64,000 bases of DNA from Lachnospiraceae bacterium. GTDB lineage: Bacteria; Bacillota; Clostridia; Lachnospirales; Lachnospiraceae. Each line of letters opens with the position of its first letter. Position 1 is the first letter of the stretch. The translations under genes were made by a program, and so were the position numbers. The notes beneath the pieces are model-generated. The model was not told the origin of the DNA. It ran no database searches and worked only from the letters and a program-made list of their open reading frames with translations. The stretch spans positions 1-64,000 of the forward strand of contig JAFSBX010000070.1 of NCBI GenBank assembly GCA_017437065.1, given 5' to 3'. This document shows positions 1 to 7,927 of this stretch, in pieces.

Positions 1-138
1 AATCAGAGTTGCAATCGCTATGCTGTTATTTTTCGACAGACATGGAAGAGGCCAAGACTTGGCTAGTAAGTGATGAAGGCTAACTTTATGGAGTGGAGTT
101 AAGCTTTTTTATTGTTGAGAACTAAAATAATGAGGTGA

Positions 139-363
139 AGAACAGAAACGGATACTTTTTTTGTATTTATAGAGGAGATAAGAAGTAGTGCGCTAGCAGG
201 AGATTATGATGCAGTCTTTGAAAAAGTTAATGTTCAAAATGTACACAAAGCTCCGGTGCAAGAAGCAGAAGATAATTATGATGAAGTAATTAAAGCAAAA
301 GAAGCCAATATTATTTCGATTACAGATAGTGAAATTACCAAAGCAAATGATACACTACACTAG
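139..363 (+). pseudogene. Unrecognised open remnant without a start codon
   Basis: An open frame of about 74 codons runs to TAG at 361-363. It has no ATG and no clear ribosome binding site. The composition (acidic, with EAEDNYDEVIKAKEANII near the middle) looks like real protein rather than noise, but I recognise no family. It may be the 3' remnant of a deleted gene. Confidence that it was ever coding is low. Confidence 0.25.
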
Positions 364-490
364 CGCGAAATTTGCATCTGGGTGCACTTAAGGACATTAA
401 AAAATCAAAACCCCATATTTAGTTCCAATACGCTGATATTAACGCACTACTTTCAAAACAAATTTTTGTTGCGAAAGGAGTGCACTTTTT

Positions 491-562
491 ATGCGCGTAA
501 GAAAAATAAATCAAGTTGACGTGAAACTACATGATTTAACCAAAGTAAAATTTTTATTATAA
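491..562 (+). CDS. Possible 23-residue small peptide
   Basis: A 23-codon frame (MRVRKINQVDVKLHDLTKVK and three more residues) starts at ATG 491. An AAAGGAG at 474-480 lies 10 bases upstream, a good Shine-Dalgarno match. The peptide is basic and has no signal sequence. It could be a small peptide or a leader, or chance. I recognise no homologue. Confidence 0.2.
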   Translation: MRVRKINQVDVKLHDLTKVKFLL

Positions 563-812
563 CACAAAAATCACATAAAACATAAAAAATAAACGAATGA
601 TGCTAAAACACATGTAAAAGAGTCAAAAAATCCCATTTTTAGACTTTTATACGTAAAATTACACGTTTCGTGCGAGAAATGAAAACCCTCGTCAAAATTA
701 TTATATAATTTTTTTCAAACAATATTGAAGCTGTCAATTGAGGAGGAATTAAGTAGAAAAAGTATTGGCGATGGTCATGATTAAAGTAAAAAATTAGCAA
801 TAAAGAGAAAGT

Positions 813-854
813 AAAAAAGCAAAGCCATATTAAATTGTGGTTTCGCTTTTTTTT
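813..854 (+). terminator. Rho-independent terminator upstream of the sigma gene
   Basis: The stem is AAAGCAAAGCCA paired with TGGTTTCGCTTT, with two mismatches and a loop of about 10 bases, followed by a run of T. It isolates the following cassette from upstream transcription. Confidence 0.75.
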
Positions 855-857
855 ATG

Positions 858-885
858 TTTACATTTCGACAAAAAATTCCTCCTT
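858..885 (+). promoter_or_regulatory. Putative alternative-sigma promoter, TTTACA-N16-CTCCTT
   Basis: TTTACA (858-863) and CTCCTT (880-885) are separated by 16 bases, directly after the terminator and before the sigma gene. The same architecture, TTTACT-N16-CTCTTT, recurs before the next gene at 1431-1458. Transcription would begin around 892, placing the Shine-Dalgarno at the extreme 5' end of the message, which is tight. The link to the neighbouring sigma factor is inference. Confidence 0.4.
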
Positions 886-904
886 GAAACAAGGGGGAAT
901 GAAT

Positions 905-1447
905 ATGTTATGTGATTTAGTAGAAAAAGCTCAAAAGAGTGATGATGCAGCAATGATGGAACTGATTGACAAATTTTCTCTATTGTTCAAAAAATATGCA
1001 AAAAAACTGAATTATGAAGATGCATATGAGGATATCATGCTTTACTTTATTGAATTGGTAAAAACATTTAATTTGAATAAGTTAAGTTGCCAAAAGGATG
1101 AAGTAATTGTTTCCTACATAAATGTCTCAATCAGAAACTTTTATAACAAGAAGGTACAAAAAGTTATAGAAGGGAAGCGGGAAATTTTATTTTCAGATTT
1201 ATCGGAAGAACAGGCATATTATGCTGAGATGCAGACAGCTAAAGAGGATGTGGAAGATATTTTTATCAAATTTGGAATGGAAAATTTGCTGAATGAAAAT
1301 GAGTGTTGGGTAATCTACTTAATTTATTCGGAGGGATATACCACTGCGGATATTGCGAGATTAACCAATAAGTCAAGACAGGCGGTAAATCAGTTAAAGC
1401 ATAGGGCATTGGATAAGATGAAAAAGTGTGTTTACTATGTTGCCTAA
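905..1447 (+). CDS. Small sigma-70-like factor (TcdR/UviA-like), 180 aa
   Basis: Predicted specialised RNA polymerase sigma factor. Residues about 5-95 resemble a sigma region 2, and residues about 130-175 form a region 4 helix-turn-helix (YTTADIARLTNKSRQAVNQL). There is no linker domain 3, and the length fits the small clostridial group that includes TcdR, BotR and UviA, which control toxin or bacteriocin genes and often sit beside holin-like genes. Phage-type late regulators are an alternative. ATG 905 is preferred over TTG 884 and ATG 899 because GGGGG at 893-897 is correctly spaced for it. The gene heads a cassette with a membrane protein, a holin and an endolysin, and a terminator precedes it. 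Its family is well supported; its targets are inferred. Confidence 0.75.
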   Translation: MLCDLVEKAQKSDDAAMMELIDKFSLLFKKYAKKLNYEDAYEDIMLYFIELVKTFNLNKLSCQKDEVIVSYINVSIRNFYNKKVQKVIEGKREILFSDLSEEQAYYAEMQTAKEDVEDIFIKFGMENLLNENECWVIYLIYSEGYTTADIARLTNKSRQAVNQLKHRALDKMKKCVYYVA

Positions 1448-1458
1448 TCAGACTCTTT
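1431..1458 (+). promoter_or_regulatory. Putative alternative-sigma promoter, TTTACT-N16-CTCTTT
   Basis: TTTACT (1431-1436) and CTCTTT (1453-1458) straddle the 3' end of the sigma gene. They share box sequences and exact spacing with the candidate at 858-885 and do not resemble a housekeeping promoter. Transcription from here would begin near 1465, 20 bases before the Shine-Dalgarno of the XhlA-like gene. Confidence 0.45.
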
Positions 1459-1500
1459 ATTTAGTGCAGGGGAAAAAAGAAATAGAAAGAAGGTGTAAAA

Positions 1501-1803
1501 GTGGATGGAACAGAAATTGCAGTAAAATTGGAAGCTCATGAGCATGAAATAGAATCGTTGAAACACAGGGTAAAAGACTTGGAAAAGCAAAGCGGTATGA
1601 TACAGGAGCTTGCTATTTCTGTAAATCGAATGGCGGTCAGTATAGAAAATATGCTTAAGGAGCTAAATCGTCAGGGAGAACGATTGGAAGTATTAGAGAG
1701 AGTACCGTCAGAAACCGGAAAAATAGTAAAATCAGCAATTATTACGGCACTGGTAAGTGGTGTTATAGGTGCGATGATTACAGCAGTATTAACAATCACA
1801 TAG
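1501..1803 (+). CDS. XhlA-like holin-associated membrane protein, 100 aa
   Basis: The protein has a long amphipathic coiled coil (residues about 5-65, heptads of E/L/K/R) and one C-terminal membrane segment (about 76-99, ending IGAMITAVLTIT). That layout is the signature of the haemolysin XhlA family, which in the Bacillus PBSX prophage works beside a holin and an amidase to permeabilise the membrane. GTG 1501 follows AGAAGGTG with good spacing. It lies 53 bases after the sigma gene and 16 bases before the holin gene, so the three lysis genes are probably one transcript. The fold is clear; the exact role is inferred from family and neighbours. Confidence 0.7.
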   Translation: MDGTEIAVKLEAHEHEIESLKHRVKDLEKQSGMIQELAISVNRMAVSIENMLKELNRQGERLEVLERVPSETGKIVKSAIITALVSGVIGAMITAVLTIT

Positions 1804-1819
1804 TAGGGGGAGATAGTTT

Positions 1820-2020
1820 ATGAGGAGTGAAAAAGTAATGAAATGGATTCAGGCAGCAGGAGTAAGAGCATTAAAAACAATGGCGCAGACAGCGACAGCA
1901 ACTATCGGTACAGCAGCAGTATTGGGAGAAGTGAACTGGACGATTGTGTTATCTTCTTCGGTATTGTCCGGAGTGCTGTCCTTGTTGACTTCCGTTGCAG
2001 GCTTGCTGGAACTAAAATAA
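1820..2020 (+). CDS. r1t-type phage holin, 66 aa
   Basis: This is a small two-helix membrane protein: a positively charged N terminus, a first hydrophobic segment at about 20-37, a short turn with EVNW, and a second at about 42-63 (VLSGVLSLLTSVAGL). The pattern KTMAQTATATIGT followed by a VNW turn and SLLTSVA matches the r1t holin family of Gram-positive phages. Holins form membrane lesions that let endolysins reach the wall; some relatives (for example TcdE beside TcdR) release proteins without full lysis. An AGGGGGAGAT Shine-Dalgarno precedes ATG 1820. It sits between the XhlA-like gene and the endolysin gene. Confidence 0.75.
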   Translation: MRSEKVMKWIQAAGVRALKTMAQTATATIGTAAVLGEVNWTIVLSSSVLSGVLSLLTSVAGLLELK

Positions 2021-2038
2021 GAAAGAAGAGGGGAATAT

Positions 2039-3076
2039 ATGAGAATCGGAATAAATTGCGGGCATACAATTATGGGAGCCGGCTGTGGAGCGAACGGATT
2101 AATGAAAGAATCTGAGTGTACAAGGCTGGTGGGATATGCCTTAATGGAAAAATTGAAAGATGCCGAAGTAAAAGTTGTAGATTGTACTGTAGATAAGGCA
2201 GATACACAAAAAGAGTATCTGACAGCAGTGACAGCGTTAGCCAACAGGGAAGAATTGGATTGGTTTATAAGCATTCACTTTAATGCATCAGCAGCCCATA
2301 CGGGACAGGGCGTAGAGGTTTATACATACAAAGGGAGACAATATCCGGAGGCACAGAAAGTATGCGGTAATATAGAAAAACTTGGCTTTAGAAATCGTGG
2401 GGTAAAAAATGGAAGCAATTTATATGTTGTTCGTAAAACAAAGGCAAAAGCTATGTTGATTGAAGTATGTTTTTGTGATAATCAAAAGGATGTAGATTTA
2501 TATCATCGTGTCGGTGCCGCAGATGCCGTTGCACTGGCAATTTTCAACGGAATTTGTGAATTTGTAACAAAGCAGGAAATACTGGAGGAAAAGGAACAAA
2601 ACATATCGTTTGAAGAATATGTGGGTCGAATTGCAAAAAAAGACTGGGAAGAGCGTAAGATAATGCTTCCTTCCGTAGTGGTGGCACAGGCCATAAAAGA
2701 ATCGGCGAGGGGAATGTCGGAGCTTGCCAGAGAAGCGAATGCACTATTTGGAATAAAGAAAAACGGATGGACAGGAAAAACATATATCAAGACGGCGACG
2801 GAACAGCGTGCGGATGGGAGTTGCTACACGGTTAAGAATACAGAATGGCGTGCTTATGACAGTTTCGAAGCATCCATTCTTGACCATAACACTTATATAG
2901 CTACAAGGAGTACGGATGGTGGCAAAACGCTTCGATATGCACCAATTATCGGTTGTGATAATTACGTGCTTGTTTGCCAGTATTTGCAGGAATGTGGGTA
3001 TGCAACTTCATGTAATTATGCGGAATCTTTAATAAATGATTATATAGAGAACTATAATCTTACAAGATTTGATTAG
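2039..3076 (+). CDS. Two-domain endolysin: N-acetylmuramoyl-L-alanine amidase plus GH73 glucosaminidase, 345 aa
   Basis: Peptidoglycan hydrolase without a signal peptide, as expected of a holin-released endolysin. Residues 1-175 are an Amidase_3 domain: zinc ligands H9 (INCGHT), E24 and H80 (SIHFNA), and catalytic E142 (LIEVCF). Residues about 188-345 are a GH73/LytF-like N-acetylglucosaminidase domain, with likely catalytic E221 in VVAQAIKES and the family motif NALFGIK at 234-240. The two activities cut the peptide stem and the glycan respectively. It is the last gene of the sigma-XhlA-holin cassette, and no capsid, tail, terminase or integrase genes are nearby. No cell-wall-binding repeats are visible. 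A housekeeping promoter for malQ starts 62 bases downstream. Confidence 0.85.
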   Translation: MRIGINCGHTIMGAGCGANGLMKESECTRLVGYALMEKLKDAEVKVVDCTVDKADTQKEYLTAVTALANREELDWFISIHFNASAAHTGQGVEVYTYKGRQYPEAQKVCGNIEKLGFRNRGVKNGSNLYVVRKTKAKAMLIEVCFCDNQKDVDLYHRVGAADAVALAIFNGICEFVTKQEILEEKEQNISFEEYVGRIAKKDWEERKIMLPSVVVAQAIKESARGMSELAREANALFGIKKNGWTGKTYIKTATEQRADGSCYTVKNTEWRAYDSFEASILDHNTYIATRSTDGGKTLRYAPIIGCDNYVLVCQYLQECGYATSCNYAESLINDYIENYNLTRFD

Positions 3077-3137
3077 GTAACTGTACTTATTACAATTTTG
3101 TACGAAAACATACCATGTTGTTTGGTGAAAGCTCATA

Positions 3138-3166
3138 TTGACAATCTATTCTTATTTTGATATTCT
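3138..3166 (+). promoter_or_regulatory. Sigma-A promoter of malQ
   Basis: TTGACA (3138-3143), a 17-base spacer and TATTCT (3161-3166). The operator at 3175-3188 covers the expected start site, so a bound repressor would block initiation. Confidence 0.75.
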
Positions 3167-3174
3167 GTTATAAA

Positions 3175-3188
3175 GTTAACCGTTTAAC
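3175..3188 (+). promoter_or_regulatory. LacI-family (MalR) operator
   Basis: GTTAACCGTTTAAC is a near-perfect palindrome with the central CG typical of LacI-family operators. Related copies occur at 7878-7891 and 12068-12081 in front of other starch genes, and the gene for a LacI-family regulator follows malQ. Confidence 0.75.
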
Positions 3189-3308
3189 TGCTAAAACCTA
3201 AATGAGGTTCGATGTAGCAATAAAATAGAGATGTTAACAGATGTTTTAGATAGAGAAATTTCACTCAGATTATGGGAGTGTAAGGGTGGTATCAAAGGAG
3301 GAAGAACT

Positions 3309-4805
3309 ATGAGTATTTCAAAAGTAAAGAGAAGCAAAGATGCCAGAATAGCAGGCGTATTAATGCCGGTTGCTTCTCTTCCCTCAAAGGATGGAGTCGG
3401 TAATTTTGGTAAAGAAGCATATGCTTTTGTAGATAAGCTTGCAGATATGGGAATCAGAATATGGCAGATTTTGCCGTTAAATCCGCTGGGATACGGTAAT
3501 TCACCTTATCAGCCGTTCTCATCTTATGCAGGAGATGAACTTTATATTGATTTGGATTTGTTGGCAGAGGCCGGATATCTCACAACAAATCGTGATGATT
3601 ATGAAACAGGTGAAAATCCTAATCGAATAGAATATGAGAAAGCAAGAGCATACAAGGTAAAGTATTTAAAAGAAGCTTATAAGGGATTTTATGAAAAAAG
3701 CTGGGAATCTCCTGAATTTGAAGAGTTCCGCAAAAAAGAATGGGTATATCCGTATGCAGTTTTTATTGCATTGAAAAAACAGAATAACCTTCGTTGCTGG
3801 AATGAATGGCCACAGGAACAACAGGATTGGATTCTGGATAAAAAATATGATATCAGTCCTTTGCAGGAAGAAATCAACTACCAGATGTTTTCACAATATA
3901 TGTTTTATAAGCAATGGATGGCACTGAAAGAGTATGCGAACAAAAAGAATGTGTTGATTATGGGAGATATTCCTATTTATGTTGGAATTGATTCTTTGGA
4001 TGTATGGAGCTGCAGAGAAGACTTCCTCTTAGACGCAGAGGGGAAACCAAGCTTTGTGGCAGGAGTACCACCGGATTATTTCAGTGCAACAGGTCAGCGT
4101 TGGGGGAATCCGATTTATAACTGGGAAAATATGCAGAAGAAAAATTTTGTATTTTGGATGAACCGTTTGAGTTACAGCAGTGAGCTTTATGATATTATTC
4201 GAATCGATCATTTCCGTGCTTTTGATACTTACTGGAAAATACCTGCAAGTTGTGATACTGCAATTGAAGGTGAATGGGTAGAAGCACCGGGATATGAACT
4301 TTTTGATGAAATTTACAGACAGATGCCTGATATAAAGATTGTAGCGGAAGATTTGGGAGATTTAAGACCTGAGGTTTTAGAGCTTAGAGATCATTATAAT
4401 CTGATTGGCATGAATATTGCAGAATTCTCCCTGCCTTCTACAGATGCGGTAAAAGAGCATCAGTTGATATATACCGGTACACATGATAATCAGACGGTAA
4501 AAGGCTGGTTTGATTCTTTGGATACAAAAACAAAAGTAAAAGTGCGTAAAACACTTGCAAAACATGGAAAGTCATGGGAAAATTTTACAAAGAAAATGGT
4601 TCGTTTTGTGTATAGAAGCAATGCATGTATGGCGATTGTTCCGGTGGCAGACATTTTAGGTCTGGATGATAAAGCCAGATTAAATACACCGGGAACTGTA
4701 GGAAGTCCGAACTGGGAGTGGAGACTTACAGACTGGACAGCACTTGACAAAGAAAAAGAAGATATTGCTGAGATCCTCTTAAAAGCAAAAAGAACTCTTT
4801 CATAA
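3309..4805 (+). CDS. malQ: 4-alpha-glucanotransferase (amylomaltase), GH77, 498 aa
   Basis: Cytoplasmic disproportionating enzyme that transfers alpha-1,4-glucan segments between maltodextrins and frees glucose. GH77 hallmarks are present: nucleophile D300 in RIDHFRAFD, acid/base E347 in VAEDLGD, stabiliser D393 in GTHDNQTVKGW, plus GVPPDYFSATGQRWGNP in the 250s loop. Length is typical of the bacterial family. ATG 3309 is chosen over ATG 3231 because AAAGGAGG ends 7 bases before it and the N terminus then fits the family. It has its own promoter and operator and is followed after 26 bases by the regulator gene, so repressor and enzyme are probably co-transcribed. Confidence 0.95.
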   Translation: MSISKVKRSKDARIAGVLMPVASLPSKDGVGNFGKEAYAFVDKLADMGIRIWQILPLNPLGYGNSPYQPFSSYAGDELYIDLDLLAEAGYLTTNRDDYETGENPNRIEYEKARAYKVKYLKEAYKGFYEKSWESPEFEEFRKKEWVYPYAVFIALKKQNNLRCWNEWPQEQQDWILDKKYDISPLQEEINYQMFSQYMFYKQWMALKEYANKKNVLIMGDIPIYVGIDSLDVWSCREDFLLDAEGKPSFVAGVPPDYFSATGQRWGNPIYNWENMQKKNFVFWMNRLSYSSELYDIIRIDHFRAFDTYWKIPASCDTAIEGEWVEAPGYELFDEIYRQMPDIKIVAEDLGDLRPEVLELRDHYNLIGMNIAEFSLPSTDAVKEHQLIYTGTHDNQTVKGWFDSLDTKTKVKVRKTLAKHGKSWENFTKKMVRFVYRSNACMAIVPVADILGLDDKARLNTPGTVGSPNWEWRLTDWTALDKEKEDIAEILLKAKRTLS

Positions 4806-4831
4806 ATAAATTAAGAGAGGTAAAACGCACA

Positions 4832-5854
4832 ATGAATTTAAAAACTATTGCAAAGGAAGCAGGAGTAAGTACGGCAACTGTTTCCAATGTTATTAATGGA
4901 AATTATCATAAGGTTTCCGAAGAAACTATAGCGAAAGTACAAAAAATAATAGAGGATAACGATTATAAACCAAATGCTACTGCCAGAAGCCTGGCTTCCA
5001 AAGAGAGTAAAATTATTGGTGTGGTAATACCAAATATAGGTATGGATGAAAGCTTTTCTGTTAGTCCGTATAATACACAGATATTGGCATTGTTGGAAAA
5101 TTATATCCGCAATCAGGGTTACTATCTGATGATGCGTTGTGCACAGGAGTGTAAGGAAATTATTTCTATGTTTTCTTCATGGAATGTGGATGGATTGATT
5201 TTGTTTGGACCATTTAAACATGAGGTAGAGGATATCAAAACGCATCTTGATGTGCCAACGGTATATATTGATACGTATGCAGAAGAAATTGAAATTGCAA
5301 ATATTGGGATTGATGATTATAAGGGGGGCTATCTTGCAGCCAGATATTTATTAGCGAAAGGGCATAGAGAAATTGCTTTTGTAGGACCCAAATTTGATAG
5401 TCCGGGGGTAATCAGACAGAGATATCAGGGCTTTTACGATGCCTGTGCTGAACACGGGATTGAGGTGACACCGGATCATGTTTTTGAGTCAGATACGATA
5501 TATCGGAAGGGTATAGCGGTCGGTCAGACAATAGCCATTTCTAATATAAAGTTTACTGCGGTTGCGGTTATGTCGGATACGGTTGCAATGGGCGTGATGG
5601 AAGGTTTGAAATTATGCGGTTTGAATGTGCCGAATGATGTATCGGTTATTGGTTTTGACAATTTGCCGGAGTGTAATTATTCCAGTCCAAAACTGACTAC
5701 AGTTTCTCAAAATCTTGAACGAAAGGCACTTTTGGTAGGAGAGTATCTTTTCAAAATGATTCGTGAAAAGAAGGAAATTGTAGTGGATGAAAAAGTAGAT
5801 GTAGAAGTAGTTGAAAGACAGTCAGTAAAAGACTTAAATTCTGTAATGGATTAG
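4832..5854 (+). CDS. malR: LacI-family maltodextrin regulator, 340 aa
   Basis: DNA-binding regulator with an N-terminal LacI helix-turn-helix (residues 2-50, IAKEAGVSTATVSNVINGNY), the hinge helix (NATARSLASK) and a periplasmic-binding-like effector domain (60-330, with YLLAKGHREIAFVG and VSVIGFDN). Family members bind palindromes with a central CG, exactly what is found at 3175, 7878 and 12068. The gene lies between malQ and neopullulanase, 26 bases after malQ, so the regulator would control its own operon. The ligand is probably maltose or a maltodextrin, inferred from context. Whether it acts only as a repressor cannot be read from the sequence. Confidence 0.85.
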   Translation: MNLKTIAKEAGVSTATVSNVINGNYHKVSEETIAKVQKIIEDNDYKPNATARSLASKESKIIGVVIPNIGMDESFSVSPYNTQILALLENYIRNQGYYLMMRCAQECKEIISMFSSWNVDGLILFGPFKHEVEDIKTHLDVPTVYIDTYAEEIEIANIGIDDYKGGYLAARYLLAKGHREIAFVGPKFDSPGVIRQRYQGFYDACAEHGIEVTPDHVFESDTIYRKGIAVGQTIAISNIKFTAVAVMSDTVAMGVMEGLKLCGLNVPNDVSVIGFDNLPECNYSSPKLTTVSQNLERKALLVGEYLFKMIREKKEIVVDEKVDVEVVERQSVKDLNSVMD

Positions 5855-5894
5855 ATTAGAAATTACAGGTGATAAGAAGGGTGTGGTTACTAGG

Positions 5895-7799
5895 ATGGAT
5901 AAGTGGTTAGAGAGCGTTTACAGTGATGGAACTGCTGAATTTGTCAGCAATCCGTCACCAAAGCTTTTTGAAAATGTTACCGTTAAAATCAGAATGTATG
6001 AAGATGCTCCTGTAAAGCATGTATTTTTGCGTTCTATACCTAACGGTGCAGAAAGGTTAGAAGAAGCACATATTGTTAAAAAGGAGCATGGTCTCGTATA
6101 TTACGAAGCACCTTTGGCAATTACAGAGAACAGAATACAGTATCATTTTTATCTTGTATGTGATGATATTGTATATTTTTACAATCAGAAAGAAATTACA
6201 ACCTATGTACCGGATCATACTTATGATTTTGTGTTGCTTGCTAATTATGAACAGCCGGCATGGGTAAAAAAAGCCGTCTTTTATCAGATTTTTCCGGAGC
6301 GTTTCTGCAATGGAAATCCCGAAAATGATGTGCAGGACGGTGAATACAGTCAGGATGGACATCTGACCATTAAAATGAAAAACTGGGAAGATAAGGCACT
6401 GACTTATCAGGAAGGTTTTTGTCTGGATTTCTATGGTGGAGATTTGGAAGGTGTGAAGGAAAAGGTTCCTTACTTAAAAGAGCTTGGTGTTACAGCGGTG
6501 TATTTAAATCCGATTTTTACCGCACCTTCCGCTCATAAATATGATTGTATTGATTACTTTCATGTAGATCCTCACTTTGGTGGTGACGAGGCGCTGGCAG
6601 AGCTTTCCAAGGCACTTCATGAAAATGATATGAAGCTGATCTTGGATATTTCCATCAATCATACCGGAACAGCGCATAAATGGTTTAATAAAGATGGCAC
6701 ATATTTTGATAAATCAGAAGGTGCTTATAATAATCCGGATTCCACAGAAAGAAGCTACTATTTCTTTAAGGATGATAATACATATCATGGCTGGTTTGAT
6801 AATCCGGGTCTGCCAACCTTAAATTATACGGCAGATTCGCTGAGAGAGATTATTTACAGAGCAGAAGATTCTGTTTTGAAAAAATGGTTAAGGCCGCCAT
6901 ACAGTATTGATGGCTGGAGATTTGACGTAGCAGATGTATTTGCAAGAAATAATGAAGTACAGCTTGGACATGAGCTTTGGCCGGAAATTCGTAAAAGTAT
7001 CCGTGAAGTAAATCCGCAGGCGTATATTCTTGCAGAGGATTGGGGTGACTGTGCGCACTATTTGCAGGGAGACGAATGGGATTCACCAATGAACTATTAC
7101 GGCTGTGGTCGTGTGATTCGTCAGTTTTTGGGTGAGCCTGATTTGTTCATGGGCAGAAATGAAATACTGAAAAAAGTACCTTATAAAATGACTGCCGAAG
7201 ACGTAAAGGGGCGTGTGATGGAGCATTTGGCGAAGATTCCTTACGTTATGTGGGAGAATCAGTTTAACCTGTTTGACAGTCATGACGTCAGCAGATTACA
7301 TAATAATCCGAAGGTTCATCCGGAGGAATACAGAGGTGCGATTATGTTCCAGTTTACACTGGTAGGTGCAGCATCCATTTATTATGGTGATGAAGCCGGT
7401 GTTGATGGTGTTTTGGATACGAATGAAGGATGCAGATATCCGATGCCATGGAGTAAAGATTTCAAGAACGGCGAAGTTTACAAGCTCTATCAGACCATGG
7501 CACATATGAAAGCACAGCATAAAGCACTTTCAGAAGGTGGAATGAAGTTTCTATATGCCGAAGGAAATGTAGTGGCAATTGCACGTTTTTGTGAAGAAGA
7601 GGTATTTGTTACTGTAATTTCCACAAGTGACAAAACAGAAAAAATCCGTTTGCCATTAGGTGCGGTAGGAGCAGTAAGTCCGAAAGGTAATGCAGATATA
7701 TTTGGTAAAAATCTCGTATATCATAAAGCAGATGAAAATGGTATTGAACTTGTAGTTGAAGCACATCAATCCTATTTTATGGAATGCGAGATGCGATAG
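5895..7799 (+). CDS. Neopullulanase / cyclomaltodextrinase-type GH13 enzyme, 634 aa
   Basis: Intracellular GH13 subfamily-20-like hydrolase of cyclodextrins, maltodextrins and pullulan fragments. An N-terminal CBM34-like beta domain (residues about 1-115) precedes the TIM barrel. Catalytic residues are D344 (GWRFDVAD), E381 (LAEDWGD) and D464 (FDSHDVS); YQIFPERFCNG is the family's barrel entry motif. There is no signal peptide, so it acts on imported oligosaccharides. The start is uncertain: ATG 5895 gives the family-like N terminus MDKWLESVYSDGT, whereas GTG 5883 lies 2 bases after AGAAGG. It follows the regulator gene by 28-40 bases and probably shares its transcript. Confidence 0.9.
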   Translation: MDKWLESVYSDGTAEFVSNPSPKLFENVTVKIRMYEDAPVKHVFLRSIPNGAERLEEAHIVKKEHGLVYYEAPLAITENRIQYHFYLVCDDIVYFYNQKEITTYVPDHTYDFVLLANYEQPAWVKKAVFYQIFPERFCNGNPENDVQDGEYSQDGHLTIKMKNWEDKALTYQEGFCLDFYGGDLEGVKEKVPYLKELGVTAVYLNPIFTAPSAHKYDCIDYFHVDPHFGGDEALAELSKALHENDMKLILDISINHTGTAHKWFNKDGTYFDKSEGAYNNPDSTERSYYFFKDDNTYHGWFDNPGLPTLNYTADSLREIIYRAEDSVLKKWLRPPYSIDGWRFDVADVFARNNEVQLGHELWPEIRKSIREVNPQAYILAEDWGDCAHYLQGDEWDSPMNYYGCGRVIRQFLGEPDLFMGRNEILKKVPYKMTAEDVKGRVMEHLAKIPYVMWENQFNLFDSHDVSRLHNNPKVHPEEYRGAIMFQFTLVGAASIYYGDEAGVDGVLDTNEGCRYPMPWSKDFKNGEVYKLYQTMAHMKAQHKALSEGGMKFLYAEGNVVAIARFCEEEVFVTVISTSDKTEKIRLPLGAVGAVSPKGNADIFGKNLVYHKADENGIELVVEAHQSYFMECEMR

Positions 7800-7810
7800 A
7801 AGTTTTAGAG

Positions 7811-7861
7811 TGGCATGTACATAATCATAGTAAGGAAATGACTTTCGATTGGTGCATGCCA
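7811..7861. repeat. Inverted repeat between the neopullulanase and GH31 genes
   Basis: TGGCATG (7811-7817) pairs with CATGCCA (7855-7861) around a 37-base loop that itself contains GAAA/TTTC. No T tract follows, so it is not a classical terminator. It may be an mRNA processing or stability element. Confidence 0.35.
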
Positions 7862-7877
7862 TTAATTTATACCCGAT

Positions 7878-7891
7878 GTTAAGCGATTAAC
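7878..7891 (+). promoter_or_regulatory. LacI-family (MalR) operator before the GH31 gene
   Basis: GTTAAGCGATTAAC is a 14-base near-palindrome with central CG, 37 bases before the GH31 start. A TTATAC at 7867-7872 could be a -10 box, but the -35 is weak, so the promoter itself is uncertain. Confidence 0.7.
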
Positions 7892-7927
7892 CAGTGATGT
7901 AATGAAACATGGTAGAAAGGAAACGAT

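Larger units (their letters stand above)
1..812. other. Region without a convincing gene; remnants only
   Basis: This AT-rich stretch carries no long open frame. Bases 3-83 read as an open tail on the + strand ending in TAA (with DMEEAKTWLVSDEG near its end), which could be the C terminus of a gene that starts outside the window, but I do not recognise it. A decayed-looking frame (139-363) and a 23-codon frame (491-562) are listed separately. A TATAAT hexamer lies at 704-709 without a good -35 partner, and an AGGAGG at 740-745 has no usable start codon after it. This looks like eroded accessory DNA. Confidence 0.5.

Noticed and set aside
905..3076. Part of an intact prophage
   Set aside because: To the right, housekeeping and starch genes begin at once, and nothing phage-like is found elsewhere; only the left side beyond base 1 remains unseen.
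3077..3137. Terminator after the endolysin gene
   Set aside because: Only very short pairings (ACCA/TGGT, GTAC) without a T run; readthrough into malQ cannot be excluded.
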